64,000 nt of DNA from Berghia stephanieae (taxonomy: Eukaryota; Mollusca; Gastropoda; Nudibranchia; Aeolidiidae). Each line of letters starts with the position of its first letter. Position 1 is the stretch's first letter. This document shows positions 11,895-20,874 of the stretch, one piece after another. A model generated the notes under the pieces. The model saw only the letters and a program-made list of their open reading frames with translations. It was not told the origin of the DNA and made no database searches. The stretch covers positions 5,120,505 through 5,184,504 of the forward strand of contig CM067450.1 of NCBI GenBank assembly GCA_034508935.3, read 5' to 3'. Made by a program: the position numbers and the translations under genes.

Positions 11895-12304
11895 ATGGTA
11901 CACGTAAAGGGGAAAAGATTGAGAAAGGCCCAAGAATCGTTCTGTGAACGGTGGACCACGGCGCTTGCTACATTTTTGTTTATTCTGAAACAATATCAAT
12001 ATAACAATGTTGATGTTGAAATAATATATTTACTTCTATCTGTGTCTACCTTTAGTTTAATTTGATGAGCGAAAGAAACGAAAAACACTCAAGATCGACA
12101 GTTTTCGGGCGTGCATCTTGAGTACAATATTAGCAGCACGTGTATGCCTTTATAAATAAATATTTTGAGTTTGAACTTGGCTGGAGGACTTCAATAAGAT
12201 GTTCTTTATCTAAAAAACACTATTATTTGCATGCAAATAAACATACACATCCAACACAAGAACATAAATCAAATATGAACAACTAATGACTAATCAATTC
12301 CAAA
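11895..12304. other. Intron sequence, nothing recognised
   Basis: AT-rich. No exon with splice signals or repeat match was found. Confidence 0.5.
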
Positions 12305-12611
12305 TGTGACTCACCGACTCTCTGTACCCAAACGGTATTATGGATGAACTAGGAGCTACTAGAAATTGAATTCATCGCCTCAAATTTTGACACTTAGGAT
12401 TAATTTCTCTTCATTTTTATGGAAATAGATACATTTTTTTGCATTGCAAAAAAAAAAACCCCAAAAAATCCCCAAACAAATAAAGACAAAAAGATTAATT
12501 AATTAATAAATAGAAAAACAAACAAACATTTCACTTCGACGAATCATTTCTAAGTTCATTTTTCGGGTCTGATTCATCCTGACAAATACCGTTTTGAAAC
12601 GGTGGGTCACA
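12305..12611. mobile_element. MITE, family H (gene 1 intron)
   Basis: Left end TGTGACTCACCGACTCTC. The right end GATTCATCCTGACAAATACC followed by GAAACGGTGGGTCACA is the family's inverted terminus. Confidence 0.75.
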
Positions 12612-12654
12612 AATTTTGAATAAATCATAATACATATTATTCATCCTTTTAAAA

Positions 12655-12890
12655 AAATGATGCCCTTCCGCCACGACATCATAAGATATCGTCGCCTAGG
12701 CATTCCATGAAGGAATATAGATATTTCATCAAACAGGATGTCTGATGTCAACAGGAATCACCCATGTTGTCCAAGTGAGCAAATTAGGGGTTAATACGCT
12801 TGCTCAAGGAAAAGGGGAAAAGAAACCTCGAACCCGGGACCTTCCGGGCCACAATGCAATGCCTTAACCACTCGGCCACTTCGCCCCCTA
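12655..12890 (-). mobile_element. tRNA-derived SINE, family S3
   Basis: Minus strand: class II tRNA-like head with GCGAAGTGGCCGAGTGG and GGGTTCGAGG, then a body shared with 33960-34187 (CACTTGGACAACATGG, GACATCAGACATCCTG). It ends 35 bp from exon C. Confidence 0.85.
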
Positions 12891-12924
12891 TATTCATCCT
12901 TTAGTTTCCAAATAAAAAACTTAC

Positions 12925-13163
12925 GTGTAGCGTTTAGCCAGCGGATAACTTTCAGCATCGTCTTAGAAAACGACTCAAAATTCTTTCCCATGATTCTCTC
13001 CGGTATAAACAGTCTGGAGGTCAAGGTCATAGAAGAGTAAGCTGAAGGATTCTCTGGTTTCTGTTCCTTGACGTAGGCAAGACGTAGAGCTTTGACATAA
13101 CGGAACTCGTTCAAGTTCTGGTTCTCTGTGTAGCCGGGAAGTTGGAGTTCACGATCCAAGGGC
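12925..13163 (-). CDS. Gene 1, exon C: end of domain 1 and start of domain 2
   Basis: Minus strand, donor GTAAGTTTTT after 12925. The acceptor with the better pyrimidine tract (ATTTCTCTACTAG) gives a start at 13163, but that needs an incoming phase exon B does not supply. An in-frame alternative (AACCAG) starts at 13117 and joins exon B directly. The exon carries FRYVKALRLAYVKEQ, closing domain 1, a Ser/Pro linker, then SRLFIPERIMGKNFESF and LKVIRWLNAT, opening domain 2. These align with IDFIPQCLG, KFSDFGSL and ANQWL of exons A and B. The protein family is not recognised with confidence; it recalls uncharacterised repeated-domain proteins of marine invertebrates. Confidence 0.72.
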
Positions 13164-13662
13164 CTAGTAGAGAAATAAGGTATATGATTTTAATATTCAT
13201 CTTCCTTCTTAGGTCGTAACAAAATCATCAATACCATCATGTCTTATTCGTCTAAAGTATCCGATGCGAATTGACACGGACTGGAAGGAACATAACCACG
13301 CCCATCGGACTGTCCTCCGAATGTAAGCAATGGCACTTAGTGCTAAACTAAGTAAACTGCACGGTTTAACCCTCAACGCGGAGGCGTTTAAATAAAATAA
13401 TCACTAGTTCTACTCGTATGATTACTCGTCCCATCATAGACAATGAAATAATGTGTAAACTTTAATGTTTATAATCTTATTTAGCAAGCTAGTGAGAACT
13501 AATCACACAACCAGCGGTCGAAAATCAATAACAACATCTCTCATTCTATTGTTTGTAAATAACTGTTATGTTTGTCCGAGCGAGCTTGGTTAGGTGTGTG
13601 TAACAAATCTTGTAAAAATATTCCAAAATCTACTGTTTATCAATGACATCTGCATTTCATGT
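13164..13662. other. Gene 1 intron, nothing recognised
   Basis: AT-rich intron sequence. No convincing exon was found on the minus strand. Confidence 0.4.
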
Positions 13663-13900
13663 TTAAACCCTTTCCTTACCAACTATAGAAAAATCGTCAC
13701 ATTCGTTACGATATAACCAACATTTTTCTTATTCAAAGTTCTTTTGTACATCATAAAATTTACAGAAAAAGAACCGTGTGTTATAGAGTCTGTTTTGCTA
13801 AAGAAATTATTTATCGCAAGAACTTAGATACTGCTATTGTGTTTGAGTGATAGAAAATATATATCTTTGTGTTAGTTGGGTGTGAAGTTTGGGGAAAATC
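13663..13900. mobile_element. TTAA MITE, family P1, running into the assembly gap
   Basis: Starts TTAAACCCTTTCCTTACC and follows 62644-62910 closely up to GTGAAGTTTGGGGAAAATC, where the Ns begin. About 30 bp of right end should lie in the gap. Confidence 0.75.
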
Positions 13901-14000
13901 NNNNNNNNNNNNNNNNNNNNNNNNNNNNNNNNNNNNNNNNNNNNNNNNNNNNNNNNNNNNNNNNNNNNNNNNNNNNNNNNNNNNNNNNNNNNNNNNNNNN
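13901..14000. other. Assembly gap (100 N)
   Basis: Exactly 100 Ns, the usual placeholder for a gap of unknown size. It lies between exons B and C of gene 1, so coding sequence could be missing here. Confidence 1.
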
Positions 14001-14154
14001 TATCCACTTTGGGCATCAGCCAAAGTCTGTAGAAGGTATGGAAATAGAGCAACTATTGAAAGTCTTTTGCAATACAAGGCATTGTAATTGTTCTCAACCC
14101 TAAAGAATAGAAATTAACTCTCAGGTATCATATTTGTGGCTATAACTTCAATTG

Positions 14155-14455
14155 GATTCAATAGTCTGATGTCACGTCGCCCAGCAACGGCGGCATCGTG
14201 GTTCTAAACAAAGAAAATCGGTGCTTTTTATTCTTCATGCTGGCTAGAACGTTTCATGTCTTGTGATCAGTATGTGTAAACGTCAAAACATGATCAGATT
14301 TAAAATGGGTTTTTTTTTTTCCTGGATACGCTTTTATTCTTGTAGTAGAAATATTTCATAAGGGCGTCCGCCATTGTTCCGATAATTTAGAGCCAGTTAC
14401 TAAGTTACCATGCGTCATTACGAGGGAAGGTTTGTTACGACAGTTGAAGCGTATT
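14155..14455 (-). repeat. Dispersed repeat M, inverted relative to 2130-2440
   Basis: Contains CGCCCAGCAACGGC, CATGTCTTGTGATCAG, GTCCGCCATTGTTCCG and GTCATTACGAGGGAAGG, complementary to the first copy. Confidence 0.65.
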
Positions 14456-14808
14456 GACCAGTAGATTTTTGATCAATCAAATCATGGAATTTGTGACACA
14501 CCTTCACACGTGGTCGGACAAGCATGGTTGGTTGTTTAGAAACAATTTACTGTTATTGTTTTTACACATTCAGATGAGTGACTAGTTATAACACAATTTT
14601 CTCGATCATAATATTATTATAAACGTTTAAGTTTACCGATTGTTTCTCTGTTGGTTCTTACCATCAAGCGCTAGAATCGTGGGTATTTTACTTATATTAT
14701 AGACAGGCCATACCATTGATAGTGAAATCGGTGTTGTTCGCTATGTTTACCAATCACTGCCATTGTTTACATTGTGACGATGTTCGAGGGGCGGGGTTAT
14801 CTAGTTGT
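14456..14808. other. Gene 1 intron, nothing recognised
   Basis: No exon or repeat match identified. Confidence 0.4.
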
Positions 14809-15175
14809 CTATAGATAGTTCGAATATGACGTCAGTCAGGTCTTTGTTATTGTTTTTTGCCATCCGCGTTTATGAGTAATGCTCGACTATAAACGTTCAT
14901 GGATACACACAGTTTTGTGTGTTGGTCCGTTATACTTCCGGATGGCAATGTTATGAGCTTCTTAACCAAGCGCATACTATCTATAGATAGAACGAAGTTG
15001 ACGTCACTCAGGTCTTTTTTATTGTTTTTTTGCCATCCACGTTTATGAGTAATTATCACTAAACTGTATTGTCCAGACTATAATCATTCAAAGTTAGACA
15101 CAGTTTTGTGTGTTGGTCCGTTATACTTCCGGATGGCAATGTTGTGAGCTTCTTAGCCAAGCGCACAGTATCTAT
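14809..15175 (+). repeat. Two K-family elements in direct tandem
   Basis: Two ~185-bp copies share the central CTATCTATAGATAG as end of one and start of the next, so the terminal motif is fused rather than separated by a target duplication. Confidence 0.8.
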
Positions 15176-15253
15176 TTCCTCGCTCATCCAAAGATAAGAC
15201 CGCTTTGACACGAAGAGGTATTCATCAATGATCATTATAGATATTACGTCAAT

Positions 15254-15274
15254 GCCACCCCCCCCCCCCCCCCA
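15254..15274. repeat. C homopolymer
   Basis: A run of about 15 or more Cs in a short intronic stretch. Confidence 0.8.
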
Positions 15275-15591
15275 ACACCCCACAACACCTACATAGTTGC
15301 GTAAATCTTCATCACATGAAACTGCAGCTATTTTTGGAATGGATTGGAATAGATTGGATTGGGTGCTGAGCTAACTTCATAATAACGTCTTTCATATGAA
15401 GGACGTCGTAAATGAATTTTTCAAGACCTAATCAAATTTTGATTTAAATCTAATGTTGCTTTTTAGCATATTATTATATGAGATTAGGGGTTTCTTTCAC
15501 TTTCATCCATAGCAATTCGTGTTTGCGTAGTTCGTAGTTCACGGGCGCGTTATGGAATCGTTTGTGATACCACCCAAATCCCGTGCAAAAA

Positions 15592-15878
15592 TTCCACGGT
15601 GCGGCTGTGTACTCTAGTCGAATGATACTCAACTTTAGATTGGAAGATCCTGGATTCTGAGCTCTGAGCGGCGCATAGTTGATTCCTTGGGAAAGGTTCT
15701 TTACTCACAATTTCTAACCACACTCGGGTGTAAAATGAGTACCTTGCCGTTGACAGCATTGTCTCTATCAGAACAAAGTATTGACGCCTAAAAAGCGTCA
15801 TGTCTCGTCCAACGTGTTAAATGTTGCTGTTTTCCTAGCTTCCCCCTGTAAAGCGCTATTGGGTGTTGCACTATCGTA
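15592..15878 (+). mobile_element. SINE S1, diverged copy
   Basis: Recognisable body (GTGTAAAATGAGTACC, GCGTCATGTCTCGTCC) and tail CTGTAAAGCGCTATTGGGTG. The tRNA-like head is eroded. Confidence 0.75.
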
Positions 15879-16126
15879 GTAGTAGTAGTAGCGTATGGCT
15901 ACACCTCCAAATTCATTTCGTCAACTCAGCTTCGAAGTCTTTCTACGTTGCCGTCGTACAGGAGCTTGTGCGCTGCCATGAACCCGAAGGTAATGCCGGC
16001 CTAGATCCAATCCTGCTAGAACAGCTGAAGATGAGTAGCCAGACCAAGAATGATCCAAACCGGCGTCCAGACAAGGTTCTTCCTTCTCCTGGGCCCACAC
16101 TTCAAACTCAATATTGCGATATATGA
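15873..16126. repeat. Dispersed repeat starting with (GTA)n; plus-strand frame unassigned
   Basis: GTAGTAGTAGTAG followed by ATGGCTACACCTCCAAATTC and GTCAACTCAGCTTC is repeated inverted at 58470-58563, so the left half is a dispersed repeat. To the right is an open plus-strand frame including VQELVRCHEPEGNAGLDP. Its composition is protein-like, but I cannot place it, and a transposon fragment is the simplest reading. Confidence 0.4.
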
Positions 16127-16166
16127 ATGCTCTGGTTTCTTTTTAAAAATATAGGCCTATTAATAC

Positions 16167-16332
16167 CTCAATATCCTTAGATATGAGTTCTTTCCATGAG
16201 AGGTAATGTTGCAGAACGCTATCATTGTCCACTGCGAACTCCGAACCCAATTTAGTGTTGATGGTCTCGCATTTGTAGACTGAGAATTGAGGCATTGAGA
16301 GCAGCCATTGGTTGGCTTGTTCCATCAACGAC
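16167..16332 (-). CDS. Gene 1, exon B: core of the first CET domain
   Basis: Minus-strand exon of 166 nt with acceptor CCGTACAG before 16332 and a weak donor GTATTA after 16167. The first base completes the Gly codon left open by exon A, and the exon ends on a whole codon (phase 0). It encodes SLMEQANQWLLSMPQFSVYK, then CETI and WKELISKDIE. Exon C read from its stronger acceptor expects phase 2, so either the downstream AACCAG acceptor is used or a small exon is missing between them, possibly in the assembly gap. Function unknown. Confidence 0.75.
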
Positions 16333-16559
16333 CTGTACGGGGGAGAACAGGAAATTATTATTATGAGATCTTTAAGTGATGTTTTCAATGATGGATGGAT
16401 GTTGTTTAATGGCCTGTTATTTTAAATCACATAATGGTAAACAGGCTTTCCCTATCATTGCTTGTTACAGGAAATAATATAATATGGAGTATGATGAAGA
16501 TGGTGATGGTGTTATAGGGGAATGGTGAAAGTGAAGGATTGTAACGAAAATATTAGCAA

Positions 16560-16567
16560 GGTTGTTG

Positions 16568-16616
<49 letters not shown>

Positions 16617-16656
16617 TGATGAGATGATGATGACGTTGTTGTTGTTGTTGATGCCG

Positions 16657-16693
<37 letters not shown>

Positions 16694-16695
16694 GT
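16560..16695. repeat. (GAT)n and (GTT)n microsatellites
   Basis: About 15 GAT units (16568-16613), then GTT units (about 16633-16692). Coding frames through here are artefacts. Confidence 0.9.
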
Positions 16696-16899
16696 GATGC
16701 CGTATCCCCCCCCCCCGATGACTACGATGTTACTAGTATCCATCTGTGTGTGTGTGTGTCTATGTCAATATTGTGTTGTTATAAATGTGTAACCAAATGA
16801 CAAATTGCCACTTTTTTTAGGACAATAAATATTTATTATTAAAATAAATTGATGAATTAATAAATCAATCTGACATATCACGAATACACGGATAATGAA

Positions 16900-16919
16900 C
16901 GAATGAATAAATAAATGAA

Positions 16920-16962
<43 letters not shown>

Positions 16963-17018
16963 ATTAAAAAAAAATAATAAAAAAAAAATAAATAAATAAA
17001 ATAATAAAAAAAAAAAAA

Positions 17019-17057
<39 letters not shown>
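16900..17057. repeat. (AAAT)n microsatellite
   Basis: Tetranucleotide AAAT repeats interrupted by A-runs, about 105 bp from exon A's donor. Confidence 0.9.
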
Positions 17058-17058
<1 letters not shown>

Positions 17059-17161
17059 CAAAACATAACTTATAAAAGAGAAATTATAATTATAAACATT
17101 AAAGAATAAAAAGAACACAAAATATTAAATGCACTCGTTTACTCGTAATTCTTCTTCTCAC

Positions 17162-17358
17162 CCAAAATCCGAAAATTTGGGTTCCTTCCCATCAATCTGA
17201 GACCCGAGACACTGGGGGATAAAATCGATGTACGTCAGGGGAGGTAACTTTTCTGGTTCTTGGCTCGCTTCATCTTTTTCTGTGGGTTGTTCCCCTTTCT
17301 CCTCCTCTGGCGTCTCTTCCAATGGAATTTCTACGCTTTGTGGCTCTCCCTCGGCCAT
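17162..17358 (-). CDS. Gene 1, exon A: start codon and acidic N-terminus
   Basis: The ATG at 17356-17358 has a strong context (GTACCATGGCC). The exon encodes 65 codons plus two bases and ends at donor GTGAGA, with the last Gly codon completed by exon B. Residues about 2-38 are rich in Glu, Pro and Lys (GEPQSVEIPLEETPEEEKGE) and look disordered. Then TYIDFIPQCLGSQ and KFSDFG open the first domain. No signal peptide or membrane segment is seen, so a cytosolic or nuclear protein is likely. A 5' untranslated exon further right is possible but not identified. Confidence 0.8.
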
Positions 17359-17433
17359 GGTACTTTTCTTTGTTGCTTACCACTATGGGTAATATAGAAA
17401 TTGTTGTTACATCATATTATATTTTTAAACATC

Positions 17434-17579
17434 TTAACTCATTCTATCCTAGAGATTTTTGCCTCTGTTCAAAATTGGAAAAAATGTATTAAAAATGAGA
17501 TGGACATAGATAGTTTTATTCAACTACCGTCCCTGCAAAACAGTAGTATCGATACCAGGCCTATAATTGAGTGAGTTAA
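17434..17579. mobile_element. TTAA MITE, family P2, internally deleted
   Basis: TTAA-bounded with termini CTCATTCTATCCTAGAGA and ATTGAGTGAG. It matches the left half of 6587-6824 and lacks the right interior. It lies just upstream of gene 1's start. Confidence 0.75.
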
Positions 17580-17654
17580 ATAACCACTCAGAGATTCTCA
17601 TAGAACTGAATTTTTTATCTTGGTTTCTATTGCAATAAACGGACTACAGCTACG

Positions 17655-17800
17655 TGGAGATATTTGCAGGTCTGATAACCGGAGGCAATTATAGGCCTGT
17701 TTCAACACTGTTGTGATGGTCAATGATGTACGTTGGTTAGACAGTATTTCTTTACAACAATGGGGCCATAACGATTTGGGTTATCAGACCTGCAAATAAG
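17655..17800. repeat. Foldback element with ~20-bp inverted ends
   Basis: TATTTGCAGGTCTGATAACC on the left pairs with GGTTATCAGACCTGCAAATA on the right. A related TTGTCTGATAACCCAAATC lies at 6050. Confidence 0.6.
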
Positions 17801-18363
17801 TATGTGTCGCTTGATGCCCTTTGGATAGAATGCACAACAAAGAGACCATTGTAGATCTCTGGTACAGTCAAAAAAAAAATTAAAAAATAAATTCTTCTCT
17901 CCCCTGACCCATTCAGCAAGACAGAAAATACTTTCTATAGACTTGCATTGCATCCTAAACAAATGGTAGCAAGCAATTGTTATTGACCATTTATTTCAAT
18001 ACAACCCAGGGTAAAAAGAAAAACTAACTAAAAATACATTTCTGCGGGGCTCTATGAATGACTAATAATCAAGAAACCCACTATTATACAGGCATCATTG
18101 ATCAGTGCGCCTCAAAATTAAACCATTACCTCTCGTTAATGTATTGAGGGCAATCACCATAATATTATGATTTGACCTCAAAAACAAAATTAAAGCAATA
18201 TGGCGACAGATTTCTCAGTATGGAATTCTATTCCACTATTTATAAGACTGTCTTTATCAAACACCCCAATACATATCTTTTCTATAAACATTTACTTTGA
18301 AGAAATAGATGGTTATTCTTTTTGTCTTTAAATCTATATTTTATTGTATATCATATTAAGATA

Positions 18364-18367
<4 letters not shown>
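17801..18367. other. No recognisable gene
   Basis: AT-rich sequence with A-runs. No splice-supported exon or repeat match. Confidence 0.5.
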
Positions 18368-18428
<61 letters not shown>

Positions 18429-18554
18429 CATTTCATGAAATGTAGAACCTGGAAACGATCGTTTCGGCTAAAATTACGTGAGTGAATTTATTTATTTTTA
18501 TATGCTCTAACCATCATTATCGAGCACTTTCGTACCTACGAGTACCCACCAACA

Positions 18555-18650
<96 letters not shown>
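18368..18650. repeat. (TA)n and (TG)n microsatellites
   Basis: TA runs at about 18368-18421 and 18557-18611, the second continuing into TG to about 18646. Confidence 0.95.
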
Positions 18651-18652
<2 letters not shown>

Positions 18653-18839
18653 TGATTGTGCATATATCTGACTTTGTAAAGCGCTTTGGGGCCTCGGCAA
18701 AAAGCAATAAACAAATATTATGTGATAATTATCAACACATTATTATTATTATTATGATTATGCATTGAGAAATTGAAAAGATCTGAAAAAGTTTGGAAGA
18801 AAAATACAAGGAAGTTAACTCAACCCTCCCCCCCCCCCC

Positions 18840-19095
18840 CCCCACACAACACCCAAACACAAATCAGTCCATCTCGAACGGGGATCGAACCCTACACCTC
18901 CTGATTACGGTAATCAGAAGATAAGATAAGATACGTCGTTTATTTAATTTAATCTTAGGCTTTCGCCAATAATTCATACAATGTAATGACAACATACATG
19001 TAAGTGAGATCAGAGGATCTGAGGTTCTATGGGCGGTCGAGGCAAGTTTTTTAAAAATTAATTTTTTTAATTTTTTTTTTTTGGTTTGGGGGGGG
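18840..19095. repeat. tRNA-like SINE scrap (S6) and homopolymers
   Basis: CGGGGATCGAACCC and CTGATTACGGTAATCAGAAG match the foldback SINE heads at 33150-33280 and 52700-52820. C-, T- and G-runs flank it. Confidence 0.55.
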
Positions 19096-19233
19096 GGGGG
19101 GGAGGGTATTTTTTCCTCGTTTTTTTCTTCCCATTTTGTCTGGTACTGTTTCATTTACACATTTTCAGATCGTTATCTTAGACTAGTGTCTGCTCTCTAA
19201 TTTGCTACTATTGATAAATTGTTCGGAATTTTG

Positions 19234-19430
19234 CTATAGATTGAATGAATTTGACGTCACTCGGGTCTTTGTTATTGCTTTTTGCTATCCACGTTTATGA
19301 GTAATTCTCACCCAACTGTATTAACCAGACTATAAAAGTTCATGGTTACACATAGTTTTGTGTGTTGGTCCGTTATACTTCCGGATGGGTAATGTTGTGA
19401 GCTTCTTAGCCAAGCGCATACAATCTATAG
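19234..19430 (+). repeat. K-family element, complete
   Basis: Starts CTATAGATTGAATG and ends CATACAATCTATAG, with the internal GCTATCC and GGATGGG landmarks. Confidence 0.78.
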
Positions 19431-19502
19431 ATTTAATTGTGAACACTTGTGATATAGTTTCTTCTAGAATAACAATGCTAAACAAATACGTGTAGTTTGT
19501 TA

Positions 19503-19800
19503 GTGCAGCTTTGTGGTCTTGTGGTTTGACACTCGCTTTTGGATCGGAAGGTTGTGGGTTCGAGCCTCGCTCGCCGCATAATTGAGTCCTTGGAAAAGGC
19601 TCTTTACTCACATTCTCTCACCGTACTCGGGTGTAAAATGAGTACCTGGCCGTTAACAACGTTGTCTCTGTCAGAAAAAAAAGTAATATCGTCTCACAGG
19701 CGCCATATCCCGTCCTACATGTTAATTATTGCTGTTGGCCAGGGACCCTTTGTAAAGCGCTTTGAGCACGTTTAGTAGATATTGCGCTATATAAAAAGAA
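19503..19800 (+). mobile_element. SINE S1, near complete
   Basis: Head with GGTCTTGTGGTTTGACAC and GGTTCGAGCC, body CTCTTTACTCACATTCTCTC, tail GTAAAGCGCTTTGAGCACG then GATATTGCGCTATATAAA. Confidence 0.92.
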
Positions 19801-19949
19801 AAGCTCATTTTGTAATTGACTATCAGTAGAATAACAAGATCTACGATATCTACTGTCTTTACATTTACGATTTAGACGGATTGACTCACCTTTTATCAAG
19901 AATTTGTTCCTCAAATTAATGATGTTTCTAATAACAATAGCAATATTTT

Positions 19950-20425
19950 TTTTTTTTTTTTTTTTTTTTTTTGTAATGGTAAAACTCCTGTTTGTTCAAT
20001 CAACTTTTGCTATTTTATATGAAAGTCAGTTCCACGTGTACAGAATAGTCACTATAACTTGACTGAGTGCCAGAATTAAGGAATAACTGAACTTGATTGG
20101 GGCTTATCGATGTTACACACTGTATACAACACGAGAGAAGAATCTAGACATAAAACTGGTCTTCACGGTTGATTTGGAACGAATGCTAAAATAGTCTATC
20201 GATCATTGTTATTGTCAGATAAGCGGGTTTTGTTTTCATTACCGTGCTCAATCGACAACACGCGGAAACACGTTAGCGGCCATGTTGTTTCAATGTTGCT
20301 AGGCAGCGTGTACACAGTACATTGTACACAGTACGACTTTACGCTCGCTCATAATTTATTTTGAATCGAACTTTTGGTTTCAGTAAACGGAGCTCGAGTA
20401 AGCTCGTCATTTCTTGTCGACAATT
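19950..20425. other. Poly(T) then unrecognised sequence
   Basis: A T-run (19948-19972), then ordinary-complexity sequence containing GCGGCCATGTTG and two GTACACAGTAC-like repeats (20310-20335). No exon could be supported. Confidence 0.45.
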
Positions 20426-20429
20426 GACA

Positions 20430-20665
20430 GGGCTCTAACATCCCCAGTATTCTTGTTCTAGTAGGGGGTTTGGGAGGGGGAATTTTTTTTTTTATAATTA
20501 TAATGTTTTAGTTGGGGGCTTGGGAAAGGGGTGGAGGTGGGGGGGGGGGGGGGGAACTTAAAAAAAAGTTTCCCCCCTCCCAGACCCCCTACTAAAACAA
20601 GAATATTGGGGATGTAGGAGCTTTCGGAGGGCCTCCCGACAGGGCTCCAACACGATTGCTAATTT
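20430..20665. repeat. Foldback element with G/C-rich arms
   Basis: CAGTATTCTTGTTCTAGTAG with GGGGTTTGGGAGGGGG on the left pairs with CCCCCTCCCAGACCCCC and CAAGAATATTGGGGATG on the right. Poly-G, A and T fill the centre. Confidence 0.65.
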
Positions 20666-20861
20666 GTAATCACGAGGATGAGAATAGAGGCAGCCTTATA
20701 TTCTATTCTCACCCCCCCCCCCCCCCCGGCCGATTGGATTACCGAAAAAAACGTCGCCGGCTTTTTGCGATTTGGATTTGATTGTTTTTTTTTTTTTAAT
20801 TGTGCAACTTGTGACAAGAAACTTAACAAATTACTGCATTACAACCTTTGGATTAAACATA

Positions 20862-20874
20862 CAACAATTGTGGA
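20862..20874 (+). repeat. 13-bp direct repeat, left border of the tRNA-like array
   Basis: CAACAATTGTGGA occurs here and at 25560-25572, exactly at the two outer edges of the array. It may be a target-site duplication from insertion of the whole array. Confidence 0.7.

Noticed and set aside
15863-16126. Plus-strand 87-codon frame as a gene
   Set aside because: Its start lies in a repeat also found at 58470-58563, there are no splice signals or recognised family, and it overlaps gene 1's intron on the other strand.
17720-17962. 80-codon minus-strand frame upstream of gene 1
   Set aside because: It covers a foldback element (17655-17800) and has no domain; not accepted as a gene 1 exon.
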